From Pseudomonas sp. v388 (GTDB lineage Bacteria > Pseudomonadota > Gammaproteobacteria > Pseudomonadales > Pseudomonadaceae): a stretch of 64,000 bases of DNA. A program made the position numbers and the translations under genes. Under the pieces are notes generated by a model that did no database searches, was not told where the DNA came from, and saw nothing but the letters and a program-made list of their open reading frames with translations. The stretch lies in NCBI RefSeq assembly GCF_003935425.1, contig NZ_RHQN01000001.1:855654-919653 (forward strand). The letters are read 5' to 3'. Below, piece after piece: positions 1 to 8,213 of this stretch. Each line of letters opens with the position of its first letter. Position 1 is the stretch's first letter.

Positions 1-1
1 G

Positions 2-715
2 GAATACCTCAAGGCGGTGGATGACATCAGCCTGAATATCGAGCGCGGCAAGACACTGGGGATCGTCGGTGAGTCCGGCTCGGGCAAATCGACACTTGGT
101 CAGGCAATCCTGCGGCTGCTGGAATCTCGTGGCAGTATCCGTTTCCGGGGCCAGGCGCTGGAGGGGCTGAGCCAGAAACAGATGCGCCCGTGGCGCAAAG
201 AGATGCAGGTGGTTTTCCAGGACCCTTACGGCAGCCTCAGCCCACGGATGTCCGTGGCGCAGATCATTGCCGAAGGCCTGGAGGTCCATAACCGGCTGGA
301 CGCGGTTCAGTGCGATATCGAGGTGATCCGTGCCCTGGAAGAAGTGGGCATCGATCCCCAGAGCCGTCATCGCTACCCCCATGAATTTTCCGGCGGCCAG
401 CGCCAGCGGATCGCCATCGCCCGCGCTCTGGTGCTCAAGCCGGCGCTGATTCTGCTGGACGAGCCCACGTCGGCGCTGGACCGCACGGTGCAGAAGCAGG
501 TCGTTGCGCTGTTGCGCCAACTTCAGGAGCGGCACGGGCTGACGTATCTGTTCATCAGCCACGACCTGGCGGTGGTCAGGGCGCTGGCCCATGATGTGAT
601 CGTGGTCAAGGACGGCAAGGTGGTGGAGCGCGGTGCCAGCCACGAAGTGTTCGATGCGCCGCAACACGCCTACACCCGCGAGCTGCTGGCGGCGGCCCAT
701 CCGGGTTTCAACTGA
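2..715 (+). CDS. yejF: ABC transporter ATP-binding protein, C-terminal half (YejF type), 5' truncated
   Basis: Energises import of oligopeptides (microcin C/dipeptide type) at the inner membrane. The reading frame is already open at base 2, so the start lies outside the window. Visible motifs are Walker A GESGSGKST, the Q-loop in VVFQDPYGSL, signature FSGGQRQRIAIARAL, Walker B LILLDEPTSALD and the switch His in FISHDL. The segment matches the second nucleotide-binding domain of tandem-ATPase YejF proteins (about 530 residues), for example in HRYPHEFSGGQ and TVQKQV. The first domain and the permease and binding-protein genes should lie upstream. Family membership is firm; YejF rather than another Dpp/Opp ATPase is likely but not proven from half a protein. 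Confidence 0.8.
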   Translation, partial: EYLKAVDDISLNIERGKTLGIVGESGSGKSTLGQAILRLLESRGSIRFRGQALEGLSQKQMRPWRKEMQVVFQDPYGSLSPRMSVAQIIAEGLEVHNRLDAVQCDIEVIRALEEVGIDPQSRHRYPHEFSGGQRQRIAIARALVLKPALILLDEPTSALDRTVQKQVVALLRQLQERHGLTYLFISHDLAVVRALAHDVIVVKDGKVVERGASHEVFDAPQHAYTRELLAAAHPGFN

Positions 716-790
716 CAGGCACGCCCGGACAGACCTCTTGCCGGGCAAACATTAACAACGGGCATTCTGTGCGGCCAGACGCCGGCTCAC

Positions 791-932
791 AGAGGGTGTC
801 TACAAAATCGGCGATGAAGGCAAGACAAGGCGAAAGCGCTCGAAAAAGCGCAGTTTCCTCAGCGTAATTGAGCATTCGAGCGCGATTTCCACGCAGTGAT
901 GTCAAGCGCAGCCATTTTCTAGAGGCCCTCTC
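791..932. repeat. MITE-like nested palindromic element
   Basis: Imperfect terminal inverted repeats begin agagggtgtctacaaaat at 791 and end attttctagaggccctct at 932. Inside them are a second inverted pair, gcgctcga (836-843) with tcgagcgc (876-883), and an innermost pair, ctca (858-861) with tgag (869-872). The whole 142 bp could therefore fold into one long hairpin. It has no coding capacity and ends 17 bp before the start codon of the sigma-54 regulator. A small non-autonomous mobile or dispersed repeat is the simplest reading. No second copy was seen in this window. Confidence 0.6.
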
Positions 933-949
933 AAGGATGGAACAACCCA

Positions 950-2368
950 ATGAAAGACAGCGACACCCTCAACGATTACAAGCGGGTGCAGCGCCTGGCG
1001 ATTCGCTCGCTGTTCGAGATCATCGAGCAGTCCAGCGAAGGCACGGTGATCGTCGATAAAGATGCACGCATCGTATGGATCAACGAACGCTATGCGCGGC
1101 GCTTCGGCCTGCAGGACCCCAGCCTTGCCATCGGCAAACCCTGTGAAAGCGTGATTCCCGGCAGCCTGTTGCGCCAGGTGGCGCGGGACGGCCAGCCGAT
1201 CCTGCTGGATATGATGGACACCGCCAAGGATCCACTGGTGGTCATGCGCTTGCCCATCCATGACGGCGGTGGCTCGCTGATCGGGGCTATCGGCTTTGCC
1301 CTGTTCGACGAGCTGCATACATTGTCGCCGCTGCTCAAACGCTACCTGAGCATGGAGCAGGAACTGGCCACGACCCGTTCGCTGCTCAAGGCGCGCCAGG
1401 CCAAGTACAGCTTCGCCCATTTCATCGGCATCAGCGAAGCGACCCTTGAGGTCAAGCGCCGTGCCCGGCGGGGTGCGGCCGCCGAGTCGCCGGTGCTGTT
1501 GCTGGGCGAAACCGGCACCGGCAAGGAACTGCTGGCGCATGCGATCCACAATGCTTCGCCGCGCGCCAACGGGCCGTTTGTCAGCATCAACAGCGCGGCG
1601 ATTCCTGAATCGCTGCTGGAGGCGGAATTTTTCGGCACTGCGCCGGGCGCTTTCACCGGAGCCGAGCGCAAAGGCCGTGCCGGCAAGCTGAAGATCGCCC
1701 AGGGTGGCACGCTGTTTCTCGATGAGATCGGCGATATGCCGCTGGCCCTGCAAAGCAAGCTGCTGCGGGTGCTGCAGGAAAAGGAGTACGAACCGGTCGG
1801 CTCCAACGAGGTGCTGCACAGCGACGTGCGCCTGATCGCCGCCACGTCCACGGATCTGGAAGCTGCCATCAAACGGGGTGAATTCCGTGCCGACCTGTAT
1901 TACCGCCTGAACGTGCTGCCGATCCATGTACCGCCGTTGCGCCAGCGCCTCGAAGACATTCCGGCCCTCAGCGAAGCCATTCTTGAGGAGCTGCGCAGCC
2001 GGCACGAACTGGAGGCTGCGGCCCTGACATTGCTGGCTCAGCACGCCTGGCCCGGCAATATCCGTGAACTGCGCAACGTGCTGGAGCGTGCCGCGCTGCT
2101 CAGCGATGATCTGGTGCTGACGGCCAATGACATTCGCGCGGCCATCGGCTCGCTGGTGCCGGTCAGCGCCGTCGCCGTGCCACCCCTCAATGGCGCGGCC
2201 GTGCACGAGACGTTCGGCCAGGCCCGGCAGCGCTTCGAGCGGCAGTTGATCGAAACCACACTGCTGCAATGTGCGGGCAACGTGATACGCGCCGCCACCC
2301 AGCTGGGGCTGGGTCGCTCCACGTTGTACAAGAAGATGGCCGTCCTGGGCATCGCGGAATCTCCATAG
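950..2368 (+). CDS. hbcR: sigma-54-dependent transcriptional activator (HbcR-like), 3-hydroxybutyrate utilisation
   Basis: Bacterial enhancer-binding protein of 472 residues. A PAS-type sensor domain covers about residues 20-120. The AAA+ domain has Walker A GETGTGKE near 186-193, the sigma-54 contact loop GAFTGA at 233-238, Walker B GGTLFLDEIGD near 252-262, and the arginine-finger region FRADLYYRLNVLP. A Fis-type helix-turn-helix ends the protein (AATQLGLGRSTLYKKM). The next two genes on the same strand are a GntP permease and 3-hydroxybutyrate dehydrogenase, the arrangement known for HbcR of P. aeruginosa. A sigma-54 promoter lies just before the permease, so it probably activates both genes in response to 3-hydroxybutyrate. 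The MITE-like repeat occupies its leader. Confidence 0.85.
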   Translation: MKDSDTLNDYKRVQRLAIRSLFEIIEQSSEGTVIVDKDARIVWINERYARRFGLQDPSLAIGKPCESVIPGSLLRQVARDGQPILLDMMDTAKDPLVVMRLPIHDGGGSLIGAIGFALFDELHTLSPLLKRYLSMEQELATTRSLLKARQAKYSFAHFIGISEATLEVKRRARRGAAAESPVLLLGETGTGKELLAHAIHNASPRANGPFVSINSAAIPESLLEAEFFGTAPGAFTGAERKGRAGKLKIAQGGTLFLDEIGDMPLALQSKLLRVLQEKEYEPVGSNEVLHSDVRLIAATSTDLEAAIKRGEFRADLYYRLNVLPIHVPPLRQRLEDIPALSEAILEELRSRHELEAAALTLLAQHAWPGNIRELRNVLERAALLSDDLVLTANDIRAAIGSLVPVSAVAVPPLNGAAVHETFGQARQRFERQLIETTLLQCAGNVIRAATQLGLGRSTLYKKMAVLGIAESP

Positions 2369-2548
2369 CGGGATATTGCGTCCACTTAGAGAGACTCTGC
2401 TCTGACCGCGCTGCGCTGCGGCTCTGCCCGCATGGCCGCAGGCTTTTCGGCGCCACGGCTGCTTCGTCGTCTACGCTTCGGGACGCAGGCCCGCTCGGCT
2501 GGCCGGCCATCAAAAGCAATTTCCTTGAATATCAATGATTTAGTTGTC

Positions 2549-2564
2549 TGGCACGAAACCCGCT
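2549..2564 (+). promoter_or_regulatory. sigma-54 (-24/-12) promoter for the GntP permease-hbdH operon
   Basis: The sequence tggcacgaaacccgct matches TGGCAC-N5-TTGC with the invariant GG (2550-2551) and GC (2562-2563) at exact spacing. It ends 88 bp before the permease ATG, directly downstream of a sigma-54 activator gene. Enhancer sites for the activator are not obvious. The GC-rich stretch at about 2400-2510 between the two genes could hold them. Confidence 0.75.
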
Positions 2565-2651
2565 ATGACGTTCACTGCCGTGCAAACGCCTGCCGCGGCA
2601 ATGAAGCGGGCCACCCGCGCATTAAAAAAACAATAACGACTGGAGAAACCG

Positions 2652-4043
2652 ATGAGCGTACTCATCGCACTGGCAGCACTCACGCTGTTGATGGTCGCCG
2701 CCTACCGCGGCTACAGCGTCATCCTCTTCGCCCCCATCGCCGCCCTCGGTGCAGTCCTGTTGACCGACCCGGCTGCCGTGGCACCTGCCTTCACCGGGGT
2801 GTTCATGGACAAGATGGTCGGCTTCATCAAACTGTATTTCCCGGTGTTCGTGCTGGGCGCGGTATTCGGCAAACTGATCGAGCTGTCGGGATTCTCACGC
2901 TCCATCGTCGCAGCGGCCATCGGCCTGCTGGGCACGCGTCAGGCGATGCTGGTGATCGTACTGGTCTGTGCGCTGCTCACCTACGGCGGCGTTTCGCTGT
3001 TCGTGGTGGTGTTCGCGGTCTACCCGTTCGCCGCCGAGATGTTTCGCCAGAGCAATATCCCCAAGCGCCTGATTCCGGCCACCATCGCCCTGGGTGCGTT
3101 CTCCTTCACCATGGATGCGCTGCCCGGCACGCCGCAGATCCAGAACATCATCCCCACCACGTTTTTCAACACCACCGCCTGGGCCGCGCCCTGGCTGGGC
3201 GTGATCGGCACGGTGTTCGTGTTCTGCGCCGGCATGCTCTACCTGCAACGCCAGCGCAACAAGGCGCAGCGCGCCGGCGAGGGCTACGGCTCAGAGCTGC
3301 GTAACGAGCCGGAAACCGCCGAGGACATCCGCCTGCCGAATCCATGGATCGCGTTGTCGCCGCTGCTGCTGGTGGGCCTGATGAACCTGCTGTTCACCTG
3401 GTGGATTCCGCAGTGGTACGGCAAGACCCACACCCTGGCGTTGCCGGGCATGACCGCGCCGGTACAGACCGAGATCGCCAAGCTCACGGCCATCTGGGCG
3501 GTGGAAGCGGCCTTGCTGGTCGGCATTGTGATGGTATTGGTATTCGCCTTCGGCACGATCCGCAACAAATTGGCCGAAGGCAGCAAGAGCGCGGTCAGCG
3601 GTGCGCTGCTGGCGGCCATGAACACCGCCTCGGAGTACGGCTTCGGCGCCGTGATCGCTTCGCTGCCCGGTTTCCTGGTGCTGGCCAACGGGCTGAAAAG
3701 CATTCCCAATCCGTTGGTCAACGAGGCGGTCACCGTCACGTTACTGGCCGGGATTACCGGCTCGGCGTCGGGCGGCATGAGCATCGCCCTGGCCGCCATG
3801 TCCCAGACCTTCATCGATGCGGCCAATGCCGCGAACATCCCTCTGGAAGTGCTGCATCGGGTGGCATCCATGGCCAGCGGCGGCATGGACACCCTGCCCC
3901 ACAACGGCGCGGTGATCACGCTGCTGGCAGTGACCGGCCTGACCCATCGGCAAGCCTACAAAGACATTTTCGGCATCACCCTGATCAAGACCCTGGCGGT
4001 ATTCGTCGTCATCGGCACGTTCTACGCCACCGGTATCGTTTGA
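2652..4043 (+). CDS. GntP-family permease, probable 3-hydroxybutyrate transporter
   Basis: A 463-residue, very hydrophobic inner-membrane carrier with about twelve predicted membrane segments and a polar central loop near residues 195-235. It belongs to the GntP/ion-transporter superfamily (gluconate and short hydroxy-acid uptake). Features include the glycine-rich ITGSASGGMSIALAAM stretch and the C-terminal MASGGMDTLPHNGAV motif typical of the family. The ATG follows ctggag with good spacing. It is separated by 9 bp from hbdH and preceded by a sigma-54 promoter, which points to D-3-hydroxybutyrate as substrate rather than gluconate. The substrate is inferred from context only. Confidence 0.85.
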   Translation: MSVLIALAALTLLMVAAYRGYSVILFAPIAALGAVLLTDPAAVAPAFTGVFMDKMVGFIKLYFPVFVLGAVFGKLIELSGFSRSIVAAAIGLLGTRQAMLVIVLVCALLTYGGVSLFVVVFAVYPFAAEMFRQSNIPKRLIPATIALGAFSFTMDALPGTPQIQNIIPTTFFNTTAWAAPWLGVIGTVFVFCAGMLYLQRQRNKAQRAGEGYGSELRNEPETAEDIRLPNPWIALSPLLLVGLMNLLFTWWIPQWYGKTHTLALPGMTAPVQTEIAKLTAIWAVEAALLVGIVMVLVFAFGTIRNKLAEGSKSAVSGALLAAMNTASEYGFGAVIASLPGFLVLANGLKSIPNPLVNEAVTVTLLAGITGSASGGMSIALAAMSQTFIDAANAANIPLEVLHRVASMASGGMDTLPHNGAVITLLAVTGLTHRQAYKDIFGITLIKTLAVFVVIGTFYATGIV

Positions 4044-4052
4044 GGAATAGAC

Positions 4053-4814
4053 ATGAATCTGCAAGGCAAGACAGCATTGGTCACCGGTTCCACCAGCGGC
4101 ATTGGCCTGGGCATCGCCCAGGTGCTGGCCCAGGCCGGCGCCGACCTGATCCTCAACGGCTTCGGCGACGCCTCGGCGGCGGTGACCGAGGTGCAGCGCT
4201 TCGGCGGCAAGGTCGGCCACCACCCGGCCGACGTCAGCGACCCGGCGCAGATCGCCGACATGATCGCCTACGCCCAGCGAGAGTTCGGGGGCGTGGACAT
4301 TCTGGTCAACAACGCCGGCATCCAGCACGTCGACAGCGTTGAAGACTTCCCCATCGAACGTTGGGACTCGATCATCGCCATCAACCTGTCTTCGGTGTTC
4401 CACAGCATGCGGCTGAGCCTGCCGGGCATGCGCGACAAAGGCTGGGGGCGAATCGTCAATGTCGCCTCGGTGCACGGGCTGGTGGGCTCGACCGGCAAGG
4501 CGGCCTATGTCGCCGCCAAGCACGGGGTGATCGGCCTGACCAAGGTGGTGGGCCTGGAGACCGCGCGCAGTAATGTGACCTGCAATGCCATCTGCCCGGG
4601 CTGGGTACTGACGCCGCTGGTGCAGCAACAGATCGACAAGCGCGGTGGCGATCCGGATCAGGCGCGGCAGGATCTATTGGCCGAGAAACAGCCGTCGCTG
4701 GAGTTCGTCACCCCGCAGCAGTTGGGGGAACTGGTGCTGTTCCTGTGCAGCGATGCCGCGACCCAGGTGCGGGGCGCGGCCTGGAATGTGGACGGCGGCT
4801 GGCTGGCGCAATGA
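4053..4814 (+). CDS. hbdH: 3-hydroxybutyrate dehydrogenase (SDR family)
   Basis: Oxidises D-3-hydroxybutyrate to acetoacetate with NAD+, feeding the cell's acetoacetate pool. The 253-residue short-chain dehydrogenase shows the cofactor motif TGSTSGIGLGIA near residues 10-21, NNAGIQH near 88, the catalytic YVAAKHG (Y-x3-K) near 155, and the C-terminal WNVDGGW characteristic of this enzyme. It follows the permease in one transcription unit under the sigma-54 promoter. Its stop lies 1 bp from the stop of the convergent PilU-like gene, so no separate terminator fits between them. Confidence 0.9.
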   Translation: MNLQGKTALVTGSTSGIGLGIAQVLAQAGADLILNGFGDASAAVTEVQRFGGKVGHHPADVSDPAQIADMIAYAQREFGGVDILVNNAGIQHVDSVEDFPIERWDSIIAINLSSVFHSMRLSLPGMRDKGWGRIVNVASVHGLVGSTGKAAYVAAKHGVIGLTKVVGLETARSNVTCNAICPGWVLTPLVQQQIDKRGGDPDQARQDLLAEKQPSLEFVTPQQLGELVLFLCSDAATQVRGAAWNVDGGWLAQ

Positions 4815-4815
4815 A

Positions 4816-5988
4816 TCAGGCCTGACCGCCCGGCTCGTCCTTCTCCTCTACCAGGCCCCATTCGGCCGGGTTGTCGCTGGAGCTCGCCACCGGCGGTGGC
4901 GGCGGCGTGGTCAGGCTCGACACGCCGTCCTCACTGTGCAGTTTGAGCCGCAGGCGTAGGTTGTTCTGCGAGTCGGCGTGTTTCAGCGCTTCTTCCTCGC
5001 TGATCGCCCCCTCCACCACCAGCTCGTACAATGCCGTGTCAAAGGTGCGCATCCCCAGGTTGGCGGATTTTTCCATGATGCCTTTGAGTTCGGTCAGCTG
5101 GTTGCGATGGATCAGGTCACGGACGGTGGGCGACCCCATCATCACCTCCACCGCAGCGCGACGCTTGCCATCGGTGGTCTTGACCAGCCGCTGGGAAACG
5201 AACGCCTTGAGGTTGTTGCCCAGGTCATGCAACAACTGGTCACGACGTTCTTCGGGAAAGAAGTTGATGATGCGGTCCAGCGCCTGGTTGGCGTTGTTGG
5301 CGTGCAGCGTGGAAATCGCCAGGTGCCCGGTGTCGGCAAAGGCCAGGGCGTGTTCCATGGTTTCCCGGTCACGGATCTCGCCGATCAGGATCACGTCCGG
5401 CGCCTGACGCAGGGTGTTTTTCAGGGCCGCGTGAAAGCTGCGGGTGTCGACGCCGACTTCGCGCTGGTTGACGATGGATTTCTTGTGCCGATGGATGAAT
5501 TCCACCGGGTCTTCGATGGTGATGATATGCCCGCTGGCATGGCGGTTGCGGTAATCGATCAGCGAGGCCAGGGAGGTGGACTTGCCGGAACCGGTCGCGC
5601 CGACGAACAGCACCAGGCCGTGCTTCTCCATGATCACGTCGAGCAGCACCGGCGGCAGGTGCAGGTCCTCGAAGCGCGGGATATCGAGCTTGATGTTGCG
5701 GGCCACGATGGAGACTTCGTTGCGCTGCATGAAAATGTTGATACGGAAACGCCCGATGCCGGCCAGCGACACCGCCAGGTTCATCTCCAGTTCGCGCTGG
5801 AATTCGAGCTTCTGCTCGTCATCCATCAGATCCTGGGCGATCTGCGCGACTTCGCCGGGCTTGAAGGTTTCGGTGCCCAGCGGCTTGAGCACGCCGTTGA
5901 ACTTGGCACACGGCGGCGCGCCGGTGGACAGATAAAGATCCGAGCCGTCCTGGCTGGCCAGAATCTTCAACAACGCTGGAAAACCCAT
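4816..5988 (-). CDS. PilT/PilU-family type IV pilus retraction ATPase (PilU-like)
   Basis: Cytoplasmic hexameric ATPase expected to help retract type IV pili. The 390-residue protein has Walker A GATGSGKST, the Asp box IITIEDPVEFIH, Walker B VILIGEIRDRETM and the His box GHLAISTLHANNANQALDR. These closely follow PilU, including the PilU-style SGHIITIEDP and MRTFDTALYEL segments. A proline run and an acidic tail end the protein. The frame stays open upstream to a TTG, but the ATG at 5988 gives the family's normal N-terminus. No pilT, pilM or other pilus gene adjoins it; the divergent neighbour is a parvulin. Whether it acts as PilU or as a second PilT cannot be settled here. Confidence 0.85.
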   Translation of the reverse strand: MGFPALLKILASQDGSDLYLSTGAPPCAKFNGVLKPLGTETFKPGEVAQIAQDLMDDEQKLEFQRELEMNLAVSLAGIGRFRINIFMQRNEVSIVARNIKLDIPRFEDLHLPPVLLDVIMEKHGLVLFVGATGSGKSTSLASLIDYRNRHASGHIITIEDPVEFIHRHKKSIVNQREVGVDTRSFHAALKNTLRQAPDVILIGEIRDRETMEHALAFADTGHLAISTLHANNANQALDRIINFFPEERRDQLLHDLGNNLKAFVSQRLVKTTDGKRRAAVEVMMGSPTVRDLIHRNQLTELKGIMEKSANLGMRTFDTALYELVVEGAISEEEALKHADSQNNLRLRLKLHSEDGVSSLTTPPPPPVASSSDNPAEWGLVEEKDEPGGQA

Positions 5989-6062
5989 AATCGACACCAA
6001 CTTCAGAATAAGCGTGAATGACAGGCATAATGGCAGCCTTTTTCCACTGGTGATATTGCGAC

Positions 6063-6338
6063 ATGAAAGCCCAAGCCCGCCACATTCTGGTGAAGACTGC
6101 CGAAGAGGCCGAACAACTCAAGCAGCGCATCGCCAAGGGCGAGGCGTTCGATGTGCTGGCCAAAAAGCATTCCACCTGCCCATCCGGCAAGCGCGGCGGC
6201 GACCTGGGCGAAGTTCGCCCCGGCCAGATGGTCGGCGCCATCGACCAAGTGATCTTCAAGAAACCCCTGCGCACCGTACACGGGCCGATCAAGAGCAAAT
6301 TCGGTTACCACCTGGTGCAGGTGTTTTACCGGGATTGA
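6063..6338 (+). CDS. ppiC: small parvulin-type peptidyl-prolyl cis-trans isomerase
   Basis: Single-domain parvulin of 91 residues, the same size as E. coli PpiC. It catalyses cis-trans isomerisation of X-Pro bonds in the cytoplasm. Recognisable elements are ARHILVK at the start, the KHSTCPSGKRGGDLGEV loop and the C-terminal KSKFGYHLVQV strand. There is no signal peptide, so this is not the periplasmic SurA or PpiD. It is transcribed divergently from the PilU-like gene with a 74-bp shared intergenic region and is followed by a REP pair. Confidence 0.9.
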   Translation: MKAQARHILVKTAEEAEQLKQRIAKGEAFDVLAKKHSTCPSGKRGGDLGEVRPGQMVGAIDQVIFKKPLRTVHGPIKSKFGYHLVQVFYRD

Positions 6339-6349
6339 TGGTTTTGGCG

Positions 6350-6411
6350 TTCGCCAGCAAGCTGGCTCCCACAGATACCGCGCGGCCTATAGGAGCCAGC
6401 TCGCTGGCGAA
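6350..6411. repeat. REP element pair (inverted)
   Basis: ttcgccagcaagctggctcc at 6350-6369 and its inverted partner ggagccagctcgctggcgaa at 6392-6411 flank a 22-bp spacer. The motif is the common Pseudomonas extragenic palindrome. It sits between the convergent ppiC and pgm genes, where it may stabilise or end both transcripts. Confidence 0.8.
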
Positions 6412-6441
6412 ACGGCTTTCAAACCACGGCAAATGCCGCGC

Positions 6442-8088
6442 TTATTTCGGAGCAATCGCCCCATCCACCAATACCTGAGCTTCGGCCACCAGGCGCTTGA
6501 GGTGCTCTTCGCCGATGAAGCTTTCGGCGTAGATCTTGTAGATGTCTTCGGTGCCCGAAGGGCGTGCAGCGAACCAGCCGTTTTCGGTCATGACCTTCAC
6601 ACCGCCGAACGGCTGGTCGTTGCCCGGCGCGTTGCTCAGCACCGACTGGATCGGTTCGCCGGCCAGTTCGGTGGAGGTCACCTGATCTGGCGACAGCTTG
6701 CTCAACAGTGCTTTCTGCTGCGGATTGGCCTTGGCGTCGACGCGGGTCGAGAACGGTTCACCCAGTTCGTCGGTCATGCTGCGATACAGCTCGCTGGGGT
6801 CACGGCCCTGAGTGGCGGTGATTTCCGCCGCCAGCAATGCCGGAATCAGGCCGTCCTTGTCGGTGGTCCAGACCGTGCCGTCGCGGCGCAGGAACGACGC
6901 ACCAGCGCTCTCTTCACCGCCAAAGCCCAGTGAACCGTCGAACAGCCCGTCAGCGAAATACTTGAAGCCCACCGGCACTTCATACAGGCGACGACCCAGA
7001 CGTGCCGTAACCCGGTCGATCATGCCGCTGCTGACCACGGTCTTGCCCACCGCCGCGTCGGCGCGCCAGTCCGGGCGGTTCTGGAACAGATAGTCGATGG
7101 ACACGGCCAGGTAACTGTTGGGGGTCATCAGCCCGCCGGTCGGGGTCACGATGCCGTGGCGGTCGTGGTCCGGGTCGCAGGCGAAGGCGATCTGGTAGCG
7201 GTCTTTGAGGCCGATCAGGCTTTGCATCGCGTGGCTGGAGGATGGGTCCATGCGGATCTGGCCATCCCAGTCCACGCTCATGAAGCGGAAGGTGGCGTCG
7301 ACGAACGGATTGACCACGTCCAGGTTCAGGCCGTAGTGCTCGCCGATGGCCGACCAGTAGCGCACACCGGCGCCGCCCAGCGGGTCCACGCCCAGGCGCA
7401 GGCCGGCGTTACGGATCGCGTCCAGGTCGATGACATTCTTCAGGTCGGCCACGTAGGTGTTTACGTAGTCATGGCGGTGAGTGGTGTCGGCGCGCAGGGC
7501 CTTTTCATGGCTGATGCGCGAAACGCCCAGGACTTTCTCGGCCAGCAGCTCGTTGGCCTTGTTCTCGATCCACTTGGTGACATCGCTGTCGGCCGGGCCG
7601 CCATTGGGCGGGTTGTACTTGAAGCCACCGCTCTGCGGCGGATTGTGCGACGGGGTGATGACGATGCCGTCGGCCAGGCCCGAAGTCCGGCCACGGTTGT
7701 AGCAGATGATCGCGTGGGAAACGGCCGGCGTCGGGGTGTATTCGTCGCCTTCGGAGATCATCACCTGCACCCCGTTGGCGGCCAGCACTTCCAGCGCGGT
7801 GGCGGCGGCCGGTGTGGACAGTGCGTGGGTGTCGGCGCCGAGGAACAGCGGGCCGTCGATGCCCTTGGCCTGGCGATACAAGCAGATTGCCTGGCTGATC
7901 GCCAGGACGTGCCATTCGTTGAAGCTCAGCTCCAGCGACGTACCCCGGTGGCCGGACGTGCCGAAGGCCACGCGCTGGGTCGAAACCGACGCGTCCGGCT
8001 GACCGGTGTAATAAGCCGTGACCAGCCGCGGGATATCGACCAGTAACTGCGCAGGTGCCAGCTTGCCGGCGAATGGACTGAGACTCAT
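6442..8088 (-). CDS. pgm: phosphoglucomutase (alpha-D-glucose-phosphate specific)
   Basis: Interconverts glucose 6-phosphate and glucose 1-phosphate through a phosphoserine enzyme. The 548-residue length matches E. coli Pgm (546). Motifs are the active-site serine loop ITPSHNPP, metal-binding DPDHDRHG, the sugar-specificity loop [10 protein letters not shown] and the phosphate-binding [10 protein letters not shown] at the C-terminus. The ORF opens with ATG at 8100, but a GGAGG lies between it and the ATG at 8088, giving MSLSPF as the true start. The product feeds GalU and glycogen/trehalose synthesis, both encoded later in this window. Confidence 0.95.
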   Translation of the reverse strand: MSLSPFAGKLAPAQLLVDIPRLVTAYYTGQPDASVSTQRVAFGTSGHRGTSLELSFNEWHVLAISQAICLYRQAKGIDGPLFLGADTHALSTPAAATALEVLAANGVQVMISEGDEYTPTPAVSHAIICYNRGRTSGLADGIVITPSHNPPQSGGFKYNPPNGGPADSDVTKWIENKANELLAEKVLGVSRISHEKALRADTTHRHDYVNTYVADLKNVIDLDAIRNAGLRLGVDPLGGAGVRYWSAIGEHYGLNLDVVNPFVDATFRFMSVDWDGQIRMDPSSSHAMQSLIGLKDRYQIAFACDPDHDRHGIVTPTGGLMTPNSYLAVSIDYLFQNRPDWRADAAVGKTVVSSGMIDRVTARLGRRLYEVPVGFKYFADGLFDGSLGFGGEESAGASFLRRDGTVWTTDKDGLIPALLAAEITATQGRDPSELYRSMTDELGEPFSTRVDAKANPQQKALLSKLSPDQVTSTELAGEPIQSVLSNAPGNDQPFGGVKVMTENGWFAARPSGTEDIYKIYAESFIGEEHLKRLVAEAQVLVDGAIAPK

Positions 8089-8213
8089 ACAAACCTCCAT
8101 GGAGAAACGGTTTCGGAAGACAGAGCGCGGCGACCCGTACCAGGCCGCAACGCGGAAAATTCGAGGTGTGGCAGTTTACTGGCAGTTCGACCGCAACGCT
8201 TGTTTATCGATCC

